Source: Myotis daubentonii
Lineage: Eukaryota > Chordata > Mammalia > Chiroptera > Vespertilionidae
DNA length: 64,000 nucleotides
Direction of reading: 5' to 3'
Assembly: GCF_963259705.1 (NCBI RefSeq)
Contig: NC_081847.1
Span: 68,345,754-68,409,753, forward strand
A program made the position numbers and the translations under genes. Shown one piece after another: positions 1 to 11,094 of this stretch. The notes under the pieces were generated by a model. That model was not told where the DNA came from. It worked only from the letters and a program-made list of their open reading frames with translations, and did not search any database. Each line of letters opens with the position of its first letter. The stretch's first letter is position 1.

Positions 1-99
1 ATCACCCGAAGCAATGACCTCTGAAACGTGTTTGGTGGTGTCCCAGCTGCGTGTAGGGAAGGAAGACAAGGAAAGTGCCAGGTGTGACATGAGGTGTTC

Positions 100-265
100 T
101 ACCTGTACTATTCCCTTTACTGTGACGTCAACCTATGCATCATGCCTATTTTATGGATGAGGAAACTAAATTCCAGAAAAATTAAGTAATTTGTCCAGCA
201 TCACCCAGAAAGTATCTGAGCTGGGATTTGAACTCATGGCAGCCTAATTCTAAAGCCCATGTAGT
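100..265 (+). repeat. MIR SINE fragment
   Basis: Shows the diagnostic MIR core: 'gatgaggaaactaaa', then 'attaagtaatttgtccagc', then 'gagctgggatttgaactca'. Diverged and without visible target duplications, as expected of this ancient mammalian family. Edges are approximate. Confidence 0.8.
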
Positions 266-1254
266 TTTAACTTTCCCTCCTTTCTTCTTCAGGGGAACAG
301 AGAGAAGCCAAGGACATCGTCCATCTCTCTGGTGGATAATGGGCCACTCAATGATTAAGTCGTGCCCATATTTTTATTAAGAAACTCATTTAAAAAGAAC
401 ATTGCTAAGACATCCATTACTTTTCATTAATACTTCGCAATAATTGGGGACTATTTCTGATGAACTTGTAACATGAACTGACTTTTGGTGGCTGGAGAAG
501 AGCCAGGGCTGGACTCAGACCTGAGACCCGCAGACGTGCGTCCTGTCCCGGCTGACTGGGGAAGAGCTGCCACCGGACACAGCTGCTCTGAAACCTGACA
601 GCAAGCCTCCTGGTCTGTGTCCCAGACCCCAGGTTTGGAGCTGGTGTTTCCCCCTGGAAGTCCCCACTGGCGGGCGTTCTGTGCCATGTCACTGTGTCCT
701 CACAGGCACGGCATAATACACGTTGAGGAATGTTTGTGTAAATCTGATGTGATGTGCTTCATTGTTATTTTAATTTGCAGAGAATTCATTACTGGAACCA
801 GCTAGTCCTGGGTTCCACCGTCTTAGGGAAGGATTGGACCTGCCTTCAAGCCCATGAAGGAAGCCCAGCCCCACCGGTGCCCCAGCAGCCCTGTATGACA
901 AGGAACTCCAGCAGTCTCTGGGAGAAGTATGTCAGCGACCCAGAGTGCACAGGAGAGCTGCCCTGCATCAGAACATAAGCCTGCTCCTCGGTGGGAGGCC
1001 TGGGAATTCGGCCCTTGTTCTCGGACCCGCCAGTTAGCATGGGGTTACCTGGCACTCCACGGGCACCCAGACTCGCCCCTTCCCGCTGCTCCAGCTCCAG
1101 GTGCTGGCCTACACGAGCTCTTCCACTGCACATTGTGACGGGGTCTCCCCGAGCACCATGTCCTGCTGGCACCCCCGCTTCTGACATCTCAGAAAATGAT
1201 TTGGGTGCCAGGCCCTGCCAACCGAGTCACCCTGGAGGCCGATCCCAGAGCCTA
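266..1254. other. Unique sequence, no gene seen
   Basis: Short overlapping reading frames occur on both strands (for example 846-1187 and 991-1422), but none has recognisable protein sequence. No tandem repeat or transposon end was recognised here. Confidence 0.5.
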
Positions 1255-1425
1255 TTTCACGGCTCATTCAAAAGGAAGGCGAGGAGGACTTTTCCATTTC
1301 GTTTATTAAATGAATTAATTCATGAGGCACTTGGTCAACATAAGCATTCCGACACAGCTCGGCCCCTGGATCGTTGCAATTACCATTCTGTGGAAAGCCA
1401 CCCAAACCCCATCAAACCCTGAATC
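1255..1425. promoter_or_regulatory. Candidate conserved non-coding element
   Basis: An AT-rich island in GC-rich surroundings. It contains the 12-bp palindrome TGAATTAATTCA (1311-1322), made of two homeodomain-type TAATT cores, next to a TTTATTAAA stretch. This resembles developmental enhancer sequence, but conservation across species was not tested. Confidence 0.25.
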
Positions 1426-2860
1426 AGTCCCCAACAGAGGTCGCACCACTGGGCCCTAGGGGGAGGGGGAGCAGAATGTATCTGACTTATTTCAAGCAAC
1501 TGATGCTTGAAGTGACACCCACAAAAGATGGGAACACAATCCCCCCTTTAGACGGGCGTTCCTGTGGAAATACATCTGAGAACTGAGGGTGCAGAGGGAC
1601 CATTGTCACAGAGCAGCTGTTGGCCCAGAGGACTTCAAGCTCCTTACCTGGCTCAAGCCCTTGTGTATGTGCACATCAACACCCCTCTCTGCCCCCATCC
1701 TCACTCCTTTTTGTGGAGAGCAGTGGGGCAGCCTGGCCGGCCTCAGGGTGTGAGTGGGACAGCCAGGCTTGCCTATTGGCCGGCGATTTTAGGGAGGGGA
1801 TCAGGAGCCATGAACCTGAATCAACATGCAGAGGCCTGAGCTACGCCTCTGCCCTGCCTTTCCCCCCAGCACGTCTCCATAGGGGGCTCCCCCTGAAGCT
1901 CTTGGTGCTCTGAGGACTTTGAGGGTCCGTGGTTCCTTGGAGACGCTCTGTCACCCACAATGTGCCAGGAAGGACCCGCCTGGGACTGGGGGCTCAGGGG
2001 AACCTGTTCTGGGTGAAGGTGGTGGCTGCATCCCTTGGGTCTGAGGTGCAGGCAACAGAATCCACACCGAGTTCTGAGGGGCAGACAAGAGGAACCGACC
2101 AGAAGGAATGGGGAGCAGGGCACCAGGCCTTGGAGGGCAAGAGCCTGGGTGCCCTTGGGTTCCAGGCAGCAGGGGGGGATGGGGAGAGTGTGCTGTCGGG
2201 GTGCACTGGTGGGAATCGGGGTGAGCTGACTCCTCCAGGGAGAACTGATCAGCCCTTCTCCTTAGGAGACAGGGCCAGAGCACAATATCCACTCCAGGAG
2301 CCTGTCCCCAGCAGGATTCCTCGTCCCCAACCCTGTCAGGGACCCACAGGAGTAAAGGTCGAACATCAGGGGCCGCTTCATCACAGTCCCCATCGCACAG
2401 GCGGTGGCACCGAGAGCTCCAGGCTGGGCTGTGAGGGGGCAGGAGCAGGAGCAGAAGGGGGACTAGGTCTTGGCCACGGACCCGACTCCTGGGTGCCGAA
2501 CCTTGGAGAACACCCCCCCGCCCCACCCCCCGGTCCTCCCGAGGCGGAGGAGAGGCGCAGACACGGAACTAGTTTCTCAGAGATCGTGTTGCTGCTGAAG
2601 GGGAAGAGGAAAAAGCCAACGATTGCTACATTCTGCCTTACGGAGAGCTTCACTGAACACAGACTCCCGAGAAAGAAATGCAACATTTTTATTGAGCTAC
2701 AGCAAAGCCCGAGGGGTTTGGGAAGCTAATTGCTCACCCTCCTGTCTTCATGACCCTTTCCACGGCAGACAGCAGCTAACCCACCTGCGATGAAGCCGTG
2801 GTAGTTGCAAGAAATGAAAATGTCCAATATGACGAGTCCCCACAGTGGTACACAACTGGG
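1426..2860. other. GC-rich unique sequence, no gene seen
   Basis: Contains the longest open frame of the window (1929-2729, plus, 266 codons), with a 191-codon frame opposite it on the minus strand. Both are low-complexity and rich in Gly, Pro, Ser and Arg, as chance frames in stop-poor GC-rich DNA are. No domain was recognised. Confidence 0.5.
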
Positions 2861-2861
2861 T

Positions 2862-3200
2862 TCCTCCCGCCATTCATCCCACAGATTCTGTTGAGCACCT
2901 ACTGTGTGTGGGACCCTGAGGTAAGCCCAGGGGTTCGGTAGAGGACAAGGCAGGCGAGGTCCCCCTTCTCACGGAGCTGGGTCCTCCCTGGCGCTGGGAG
3001 AGAACAAGCAAGGAGATGAGAGTGAGGCAGAGAATTTCAGAGCGAGGCGAGTGCATGGAGGAAAATACAGCTCGGAGGGGTGACCGAGGGGAGGGGGTCC
3101 CGTTAGATCCGGGTCAGGGAGGGCGCTCTGGGGAGGGGCACTGAGGGGAGACCCTCGAGGTGGGAGGAGCCGCCCTGGGACCCGTGGGGAGAGGACTCCA
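2862..3200 (-). repeat. LINE-2 3' end fragment
   Basis: Antisense L2 is recognisable from 'tgttgagcacctactgtgtg' followed by a degenerate 'ggagctgggtcctccctgg' region, corresponding to the reverse of the L2 3' untranslated end. Strongly weathered, and the far end is uncertain. Confidence 0.5.
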
Positions 3201-3495
3201 GGCAGCAGGAGGAGGACCCGCAGATGCTCCTGTGAACTCGGAGGGAACAGCAGCTGCTCTGGGGGAGCAACTCCTCAGAGGTTCCCCCTTCTCTGCTCAG
3301 GCCTCGCCCCTTCCCAAGGGCCGGCTGTGAGGGCCTGTTTGCTGTCAGTCGGGCCCTGGCCTGTGCGGTCCCCGTGGCAATTTGTATTTCTGAGTCTTCC
3401 CTTCAGCACATGGAGGGGTGTGGGCACTAGGACTGCACACCTCTCATACAAGTTCTCCCAGGGGCTTGTCCTTCAGGTGTGATTTCCTTCATTCT
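3201..3495. other. Unique sequence
   Basis: Nothing recognised between the L2 fossil and the CCCT repeat. Confidence 0.4.
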
Positions 3496-3574
3496 TTCCC
3501 TCCCCCCTCCCTCCCTCCCTCCCTCCCTCCCTCCCTCCCTCCTTCCCTCCCTCCCTCCCCCCCTCCCACCCCCA
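3496..3574 (+). repeat. (CCCT)n microsatellite
   Basis: About 79 bp of CCCT units with a CCTT interruption near 3541 and a C-rich end. It is a pure polypyrimidine tract on the plus strand, so the minus strand is (AGGG)n. Confidence 0.97.
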
Positions 3575-3576
3575 CA

Positions 3577-4095
3577 ATATGTATGAAGTGTCTGCTGTGT
3601 GTCTGACGGTGTCCCAGGCACCGGGAACAACGCAGTGAGCAGAGCAGAAAGCGCCCTAGGGGTGTACAGCCTCATGCTGAGAGGGGAGACTGACGTGTGA
3701 GTCAGTATGTCAGTCCCGGTCAGTGCTTCGGTGGGAAATGAAGCCGGAGGTGGACAGTGCGTGTGGAGGATGCGGTGGTGGGGGTGTTTATAAAGTGGGA
3801 GCAGGGAATTCCCTCTGAGAAAGCAGCACAGAGGGAGCAACTCGGAGACTAGCTGGAGAGGAGCTTTCCCAGCAGAGGGAACGGTTGTGCACAGGCCCTG
3901 AGGTGGGTTGGCCTGGCTTTTGCAGGCACATCCAGGAGGCCATGAAGTCATTATAGCTGGAGAGGAGAGGGCGGGGGAGAGGGGCTGGGAACCAGAGCAG
4001 TGAGGGGCCAAGGCAGGCAGACCCTCGGCCACTGTAAGGACTTGGTTTTCACTCTGAGCAGGTGGAGGCAGAGGCTTTGGCAGAGGACTGACAGG
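3577..4095 (-). repeat. LINE-2 3' end, antisense
   Basis: Successive landmarks of the reverse L2 3' end are visible: 'cccaggcaccgggaac', 'cagcagagggaacggttgtg', 'cacaggccctgaggtggg' and 'actgtaaggacttggttttc'. The order is collinear over about 500 bp, so this is one long fossil rather than chance matches. Confidence 0.75.
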
Positions 4096-4924
4096 CTCAC
4101 TTGTTCGTTTCTGCCGCTGTTGGCTCAGTCGAACTCGCTTCTCCCACAGGACGTGGACTCGACGGTCCCGGAATTGGTGGCCGAGGTCTGGGCTCTGGCG
4201 TGGCTGCTGCTACATGCGCTCCTGGCTCCCCTGTGGCTGGGTGGCCCAGGGGCGGCTCTGCCCGGGCCTCCCATTCGTGGCATTTCTCACATGCCCCCTC
4301 CCATGTCTGGCCCTTTAAGAGCCTCATTACACTTTGGCACGGAGAATGAGGCTCAGCAAATGGCTCATAAAGCATCTTTTTAAAGGTTAATGGTCACTGG
4401 CGAGGGAAGAAAGGGCCACTGAGCACGAAGCTGTCTTTGATGATGTGGATTTTTCAATTAAGTGAAATGAGAGTCACGCCTCCTTACAGGTACCTGGCCT
4501 GATTGGCAAGCAGCCAGGGAGGCCTCGGGGTGTCTTGGAGGCTGGAACCTCAGCCCCACATGAGCTGCAAGTGCTGTTACAGCAGCCACTCCCAGGTGAG
4601 AGGAGTGGGTCAGGCGGTCCCAGCTCTGCTGCCTGCTGGGCCCCTGTGAGTTGTGTGTGTGTGTGAGAGGCGGTTCTGGAGGATTCCATGCTCTGGCCAG
4701 TGAGCTCTGGGAGGGCAGGGACAAAGTTGGGTTTCAGCTTCCATGTGCACAGTGCCTGGGACCTGCCCTGGACACGGCAGGTGTGCAGGTGGGCAGGAGT
4801 TGGGTTGATCTCAAATCATGCAGCCCTGCTCAGTGGGCCTGGGACAAGGAAGGAAAATAACTTGTCAAGCTCAGGCAGCATTTCCTCTTATATTATTTCA
4901 TTCATTTACGTATTTGCTGATGAT
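4096..4924. other. Unique sequence, no gene seen
   Basis: Mixed GC-rich and AT-rich DNA with a short TG run near 4651-4664. No transposon ends or plausible exons were recognised. Confidence 0.45.
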
Positions 4925-5400
4925 TTATTGTGTACCTACTATGTTAATTACCTATTGCCGAGTAGTAGCAAATGATCATAAACTTAGCAACTTAAATGGC
5001 ACCGACTCATTATTTCACAGTTTCTGTGAGTCAGGACACTGGGCATGGCTTTTCTGGGTCGTCTGCTCAGGGTCTCTTGCAGCCTCTAATCAAGGTGACA
5101 GCCAGGGCTGCAGTCCCATCTGAAGGCTCAAGTGAGAATGGTTTGCTATCAAGTTACTCACATGGTTGTTGACAGAATTTGGTTCCTTTTGGGTTGTTTT
5201 ACTGAGGGCCTCCATTCCTGCTGGCTGTTGGATCAAGGTCACCCTCAGTTCCTCGCCACTTGGATTCCTCCCAACATGGTAACCTGCATCCTCAATTGTA
5301 ACATAGGAGAAAGCCGTGTAGCAAGATGGAAGTCACTCTCTTATATAACCTGATGTGCCATCAATGTTGAAGTATTCCATCAGTTTTAGGTGGAAAGGGA
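4925..5400 (-). mobile_element. MaLR-type LTR fossil (MLT1-like)
   Basis: Reads as the reverse of an old MaLR long terminal repeat: 'tatttcacagtttctgtgag', 'gtcaggacactgggcatggc', then 'cagggctgcagtcccatctg' and 'gaaggctca'. Only an LTR is present, with no internal retroviral region. The class is inferred from remembered consensus order, and the subfamily is not assigned. Confidence 0.5.
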
Positions 5401-5512
5401 TTTGGCAAATTCAAGGTCAGAGAGAAGGTCCTTATGGCTAGAAAACAGATGTGGGATGGGTTGGAGGAGGCAGGGAGCAGCCCTGTAGGCAGTGATGAGA
5501 AGGGTAAGTCTT

Positions 5513-5727
5513 TAAAAAAAAATTATTGATTTCAGAGAGGAAGGGAGGGGGAGAGAGAGATAGAAACATCAATGATGAGAGAGAATCATTGATTGGCTGC
5601 TTCCTGCACGGCCTCAACTGGGCATCGAGCCCACAACCTGGACATATGCCCCTGACAGGAATCAAACTCGGGACCCTTTGTTCCACAGGCCAACACTATA
5701 TCCACTGAGCCAATCCATCTAGGGCAG
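5513..5727 (-). mobile_element. Ves-type SINE, complete, with 16-bp target duplication
   Basis: A tRNA-derived vesper-bat SINE in reverse orientation. It starts with a T-rich/A-rich tail (5513-5530) and ends with the tRNA-like head, whose reversed B box is GGAATCAAACTC at 5659-5670. It is flanked by perfect copies of GAGAAGGGTAAGTCTT at 5497-5512 and 5728-5743, which fixes its boundaries. Such elements are transcribed by RNA polymerase III and copied by L1 proteins. Its 3' half on the plus strand is duplicated at 8069-8179. Confidence 0.9.
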
Positions 5728-5862
5728 GAGAAGGGTAAGTCTTATTCTACACGATGGCTTGAGTTTTGGTTCTGAGTGGTATCCTAACCAGCACGATCCC
5801 CCTGGAATCCCATGGTGCAGAATGTATTTTCTACCAAGTCTCCTACAGTCCCTCGGATGCGT
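5617..5862 (+). repeat. Donor segment of a rearranged local duplication
   Basis: Bases 5617-5782 reappear in direct orientation at 8069-8234, with no difference found by eye. Bases 5778-5862 reappear inverted at 7984-8068 with one mismatch. This copy is the ancestral one because it holds the complete SINE with both target duplications, while the other holds only part of the SINE and one target duplication. Confidence 0.93.
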
Positions 5863-6183
5863 CACTGTGAAGGTCTCATTCAATGCTGGCGTGACCTCAA
5901 CGCCCCTCCGGTGCTTTCTCCCTGCCCCCCCCCCCCCCCAAGCAGGAGTGCAGGCTTCAGGCAAAGTCTCCAGCAGCTAGAAAGCGACACCACTGCTCTG
6001 TTGTCATGGCATCTGTTTTCATGGATTCTCTTTTATTTATGGCAAGGGATAGTTTTCATTTGCAGTCCTGGGATATCAGGTTTCCTTTAAAAAATGTAAA
6101 GAAACTGACTGTTTTAAAGCTAAACTGTGACTAAGTGAGGCTACAGAAGGAATGTCCTTGTTTCCCAAACCACAAAGGAGGCC
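5863..6183. other. Unique sequence with a C15 tract
   Basis: No gene seen. Contains a run of 15 cytosines at 5925-5939. Confidence 0.5.
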
Positions 6184-6720
6184 TGGGGGTATTCTCTGTA
6201 AATGTGAATCGGATCGTGTCACCCTCCTGCTCAGAATCTTCTCCCACGCAGAAGAAAATCTACACTCCTCACCATGTCCAGTGATCTGAGTGGGGTGGCT
6301 CTCAGCCCTCCTTCCTTCTATTGCCCTGTGTCAGTCCATCTGGCCACACCGATTAGTCCTACCTCAGGGCCTTTGCGCTTGCTATTTCCTCCGCCTGGAC
6401 TTTGTTCTTCCAGAATGTGTGTGACCAATCCATTGCTCGGTGCATTCAGCTCTCTGTACACATTTCCCCTCTTCCTGGCAGCCCTCCCTGACCACCCCAC
6501 TGAATATAACACCTCCCCTAGCTTTCAAACCCCTTAGTTTGCTCCCATCCCCTTGATGCTTAATGTTAAGTGATACTATGGTGGGCGTTTGTTTATCTGT
6601 CCCATTGGACGATACCCTCTGCGAGGGCCGGGCTTTGTCATCTTGCTCACTGCTGGGTCCTGAAGCTGAGCCGATGCCAGGCCCCTCTGGGGGTCTGTGA
6701 TACATTCGAGAGCGAGTGCC
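6184..6720 (+). repeat. LINE-2 3' end, sense
   Basis: Collinear L2 landmarks: 'gatcgtgtcaccctcctgct', 'ctcaccatgtccagtgatct', 'cctcagggcctttgcgcttg', 'ctgaccaccccactgaat' and 'gcgagggccgggctttgtc'. One of the best preserved L2 copies in the window. Confidence 0.85.
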
Positions 6721-7149
6721 CATCCACGGGGGCAGCTGTGACACAAGTCTGCTAATTGTAGTCATTAGAGAAGGCGAACCCACTGAGGACAGATGTTTTG
6801 TTATTGGGAAGGCCTGGGAAAGCCTAAGTTTAATAGAAAACATCCTAATATTTAAATCTTGGCATGTGATTTAAAAAAGATAAAATAGGTGTGTCCAAAA
6901 GAAAAACATAAATTTGTGAATGAAGCCTGGCCTGCAGGCTGTGACTTTGGCCAGGAGATCCCGAGATGGTGGCCTTGCTGTGCCCCGAGTTCCAGAATGA
7001 GGGAGCAGGACCCATGCATGACAGGCAGAGGCCACCACCAGGCCCCATGCAGGGGTGGACAGCGGGGAGCTGGTCACCCTGAGTGGGGGAATCACAGAAT
7101 TTAAGGAAGGCAGATTTGAGGGGACCAGAAAGAAGGACAGAGGGACCTG
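6721..7149. other. Unique sequence
   Basis: No gene, RNA or mobile element recognised. Confidence 0.4.
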
Positions 7150-7590
7150 AATGAGATTCCCGAGACTGCTGTAACGTTCACACACTGGGAGGCTTGAAAC
7201 CACAGGACTCGATTCTCTCACAGTGCAGGAAGTCAGAGGGCCAAAATCCAGGCGCTGGCAGGGTCGGTTGCTTCTGCCGGCTCTGAGGAGGGAACAGTCC
7301 CTCTCTCTCAGCGTCCGGTGGAGGCTGACAGTCCTCAGCATTCCTTGGCTTACAGCTGCATCCCCCCTTCTCAGCCTCCCTCCTCTCCGTGTGTCTGCCC
7401 AATTTCCCTCTTCTTACAGGGACACCAGTCATATTGGCTTAGAGCCCGCTCTATTCCGGTGTGACCTCATCTTAACTTGATCGCCTCTGCAAAGACCCCG
7501 TTTCAAGAAAGATCACATTCACGGGTGCTATGGGGGTTAGAACGTCAATATGCCCTTTTTGGGAGACACAGTTCAACCCACAACAGGACC
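7150..7590 (-). mobile_element. MaLR-type LTR fossil (MLT1-like)
   Basis: The reverse of a MaLR-like LTR: 'gactgctgtaacgttcacac', 'gctggcagggtcggttgctt', 'ggacaccagtcatattggct', 'gtgacctcatcttaacttga' and 'cagttcaacccacaacag' occur in the expected order. Copies of similar type are at 19805-20275, 23345-23745 and 61690-62120. Solo LTR only. Confidence 0.55.
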
Positions 7591-7859
7591 TAAAAGTTTG
7601 CTGTGAGGCTTGTATAGGGATGAGTGAGGGGCTGGTGGGGCAGGGAGCTTGGGGCCTTGCAACCTCAAAGTAAAGAGTCGGGTCGAATGGCAGAGCTCTA
7701 AAAGGAGGGGTTTCTTTTAAGTACAGAGTTTGTCCACGCTTTGCGATATAGGGACAAAAGCAGAACTCCTCCAAATCAAAGACCCAGACCTCACCATCTC
7801 CACAGGAGGGTAACGAGCCTGCTCACTGGTCCTGTGCTTTCACCTCTGCCCCCGAAGTC
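7591..7859. other. Unique sequence
   Basis: Nothing recognised. Confidence 0.4.
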
Positions 7860-7983
7860 CACACTCTGCACAGCAGCCACAGGGATCTTCTAAAGATGGG
7901 AGTCGGGGCCTGTCAGCTCCTGTTTCCATCACCGTGACCCCGTGGCCCTGTCTCACCTGGGCCCTGACCACGCCCCCTCCATC
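7860..7983 (+). repeat. LINE-2 fragment cut by the local duplication
   Basis: Resembles L2 in sense orientation ('cagcagccacagggatcttc' to 'ctcacctgggccctgacc'). L2-like similarity stops at 7983, exactly where the rearranged duplicate begins, suggesting the duplicate landed in this old repeat. Confidence 0.5.
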
Positions 7984-8234
7984 ACGCATCCGAGGGACTG
8001 TAGGAGACTTGGTAGAAAATACATTCTGCACCATGGGATTCCAGGAGGATCGTGCTGGTTAGGATACCACTGGGCATCGAGCCCACAACCTGGACATATG
8101 CCCCTGACAGGAATCAAACTCGGGACCCTTTGTTCCACAGGCCAACACTATATCCACTGAGCCAATCCATCTAGGGCAGGAGAAGGGTAAGTCTTATTCT
8201 ACACGATGGCTTGAGTTTTGGTTCTGAGTGGTAT
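7984..8234. repeat. Inverted plus direct duplicate of 5617-5862
   Basis: A composite: 7984-8068 is the reverse complement of 5778-5862 (one mismatch) and 8069-8234 is a direct copy of 5617-5782. The junction shares 3 bp (ACT) with both sources. It carries the tRNA-like half of the Ves SINE, one target-site copy and downstream host sequence. The order cannot arise by retrotransposition. It fits a template-switching replication event, or else an assembly error. Confidence 0.92.
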
Positions 8235-8971
8235 TTTTCTTGTGTTGGGATGGATTCGTTAGACAAAAAACGGGTTCTGTATGACAAGGCGGCAGGATGT
8301 GGTCCTCTCCTCCCATGATCCATAGTGAGGGGAGGGGGATTGCAGGGCAAGGAAGGAAATGGCTAGAGAAAATGAGAGGGGGAAGTGGGAGGCCAGGAAG
8401 GGGAATGGAGGGGAAGAGGCAGGAGAGGAGGGAGGGGCTGATGACTGTGAGGAGAGGGGGAGGGAGCAGGGGGGCATCTATGGAGCAGGAGGGGCAGCTT
8501 TCCTGGGGGCTGAGCCAGTAGCCGCCCTGACTCAGCAGGAATTGTCCATTCAGTGACGCCTTGGAGCTTAAGCCTCAGAACAGAAAGTGTGTCCAGCAGA
8601 TCTTTGGGGCCAGTTTTCAACCTGTACATGTGGGCTCTGGACACATGTGCAAACTTACACACACACATATGCTCTCTCACACACGCACACATTGGTACGC
8701 TCACACAGCCAGTCAGGCATCATTGAAATGCCAGGCCATGCCTCTGCCTCCTCCCAGAGCCCCGTGTGACCCTCTAATCAGAGGAGGCCATAGTCCGGAG
8801 GGTGGGCCCTGGCACCGGTCCACCTGCTCTCCATGGCAACCCAGCCTGCTACCTGTTTGTAAGTTGAAAAGCTTCGGGCTGCCACCACCTCTCATTAATT
8901 CATGCCGATCAGCGGTTCACTATTCAGCACTCCACTGCTCCGTGAGGCGGCGAGGCGCACAATTGGCATCC

Positions 8972-8973
<2 letters not shown>
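8235..8973. other. Unique sequence with a purine-rich block
   Basis: A purine-rich stretch runs from about 8320 to 8480 (GGA/GGG-rich) and a short CA-rich segment lies near 8658-8692. No gene was recognised. Confidence 0.5.

Positions 8974-9002
<29 letters not shown>
8974..9002 (+). repeat. (TG)n microsatellite
   Basis: About 14 uninterrupted TG units. Confidence 0.97.
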
Positions 9003-9719
9003 TGTGAGTTTGGCACACGGTTAGGATGAGGTTGGGGTGAAGTAGCGTGAGAAATACAGCCAACAGTAATTGGATTACAATTGTGGATTGCTTTCAAAGG
9101 ACTTAACATGGCCTGTTTACCCAATGTTATACTACATCTGGAGAGTTCTGAAGTGTCTCACTGTTGGCAGGTGGAAGAAGAGAGAACACTTGCAAATTCG
9201 ATTACATCCCCCCCCCCCCCCGTGCAGCCCCGAAATCACTGGGGAAGTGAGGGGTTAACATCCAGGGACAAGGTATAGGAGAGTGGAAAGTGACATCCAT
9301 CTTGGAGTGGAGAGTGGCATCCATTTTCCTGGGGCTGCCGCGGCACCCACTGGCTGGAGACAGGGCTCATCCTGGAGGCCAGACCCCTCCCCCCGGGCCT
9401 TTGCCCCTGCATGAGCCCCCTGGCCCCTAGGTCTGTAGTATTTGCATCTAGTGGGCCCCTCCCCCCATGCAAAGCCCCAGGCCCCAGCGGGCCAGGTCAG
9501 CAGCAGGTTCAGGACATTGTCCTCCTCCTGCAACCCCACCCCCACCCCAGGGGTAGAGCTGAGCTGACCCTGCAGAGGCAGGATAGAAGCCCCACAATGA
9601 CCATCTCCCTCCCAGTGGCCATCTCTCCTTAAAGGGTCGCTGCTGAAAAACGCCAGGTGGCAGGCCCAGATTTGGGCATCTGACCTGCTCCCATATGCTC
9701 CCTGGGACCAAAGCAACGG
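9003..9719. other. Unique sequence with a C14 tract
   Basis: Contains 14 consecutive C at 9208-9221 and a twofold near-repeat 'agtggaaagtgacatccat' / 'gtggagagtggcatccat' at 9282-9323. No gene seen. Confidence 0.5.
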
Positions 9720-10060
9720 TCTTTTGTAAGCTCTGATGGGCAACAACTGGCCGCTGTCCTTTAATTAGGAGCGTCATGCTAAGCTGTGGCCGTCTGCAGG
9801 GCTCCATAAATGTCCATTAAATCGGCCTGTGCACTCTGTGGCTCCCTGCAGTCTGCGAGGGTCCCCTGAGGCCAAGGCGGAGCCCCCAGCCCCAATCTGG
9901 CTCCAGAGCCTGAGAACAGCCGCTAAGAGAAAACGTCAATCAGCCAGGACGTCTGGCAACTGCTCAATCCAGCAAATTACTTCTTAAAACCGAAATCCGG
10001 GCAGGACTCTGCAAGTTCATGGCGTCGATCTTCTGTTGGTTTTCAGCCGCCTGGGCACAT
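9720..10060. promoter_or_regulatory. Candidate conserved non-coding element
   Basis: Contains 'ctttaattaggag', 'ccattaaatcgg', 'cgtcaatcagcc' and 'gcaaattacttcttaaaac', a clustering of homeodomain-like TAATTA/ATTA and PBX/HOX-like TCAATCA motifs in otherwise GC-rich DNA. Inference from motif density only. Confidence 0.22.
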
Positions 10061-10315
10061 CTAGGGCAGGTTGCTCACCTGCAGGTGGGAGTAGATTGGG
10101 AAAGCATGGCCGCCCTGATCAGCCGGGTGCCTTCCCCTCTGCTTCTCGTCCTTATGAAAAATGGTTAAGTTCCCTCCTTGCATCGCCAGGAGCCCCGGTG
10201 TCAGAGTGATGGGAGAGATTCAAGCGCCATTTCTTCTGTGCCCTCTGGAGGGGCACCGGTGGTGTCCTGGGCCCTTCCCATCCCGGGAGGCATCATGGAG
10301 GCTGTGCCCGGGCCT

Positions 10316-11094
10316 GAGGCAGGGCCAGGTGTGGGGGAAAGGAGGTAGGGCCAGGTGTGGGGGACAGGAGGCAGGGCCAGGTGTGGGGGACAGGAGGCAG
10401 GGCCAGGTGTGGGGGACACAAGGCAGGGCCAGGTGTGGGGGACAGGAGGTAGGGCCAGGTGTGGGGGACAGGAGGCAGGGCCAGGTGTGGGGGACAGGAG
10501 GTAGGGCTAGGTGTCGGGGACAGGAGGCAGGGCCAGGTGTGGGGGACAGGAGGCAGGGCCAGGTGTGGGGGACACAAGGCAGGGCCAGGTGTGGGGGACA
10601 GGAGGTAGGGCCAGGTGTGGGGGACAGGAGGCAGGGCCAGGTGTGGGGGACAGGAGGTAGGGCTAGGTGTCGGGGACAGGAGGCAGGGCCAGGTGTGGGG
10701 GACAGGAGGCAGGGCCAGGTGTGGGGGACACGAGGCAGGGCCAGGTGTGGGGGACTGGAGGTAGGGCCATGTCGGGGACAGGAGGCAGGGCCAGGTGTGG
10801 GGGACAGGAGGTAGGGCTAGGTGTCGGGGACAGGAGGCAGGGCCAGGTGTGGGGGACAGGAGGCAGGGCCAGGTGTGGGGGACAGGAGGTAGGGCCAGGT
10901 GTGGGGGACTGGAGGTAGGGCCGTGTCGGGGACAGGAGGCAGGGCCAGGTGTGGGGGACAGGAGGTAGGGCTAGGTGTCGGGGACAGGAGGTAGGGCTAG
11001 GTGTCGGGGACAGGAGGCAGGGCCAGGTGTGGGGGACAGGAGGCAGGGCCAGGTGTGGGGGACAGGAGGTAGGGCCAGGTGTCGGGGACACGAC
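10316..11094 (+). repeat. 26-bp minisatellite with six-unit higher-order period
   Basis: About 30 tandem copies of a unit close to GGCAGGGCCAGGTGTGGGGG followed by ACAGGA. Unit variants recur at a fixed 156-bp spacing: the 'gacaca/gacacg' variant starts at 10415, 10571 and 10727, and the 'gggctaggtgtcgggg' variant at 10504, 10660 and, after a 2-bp loss, 10814. The plus strand is strongly G-rich with a run of five G in most units. Long frames on both strands are by-products of the periodicity. Confidence 0.97.

Noticed and set aside
1929..2729. 266-codon open frame on the plus strand
   Set aside because: Low-complexity Gly/Pro/Ser/Arg composition in GC-rich DNA, an equally open opposite strand, no recognisable domain and no supporting splice or promoter structure.
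5617..8234. Two independent SINE insertions with similar flanks
   Set aside because: Host sequence beyond the target duplication is also shared, and part is inverted, so the second copy cannot be an independent insertion.
10316..11094. CRISPR-like array of 26-bp repeats
   Set aside because: Units are directly tandem with no unique spacers, and the genome is mammalian.
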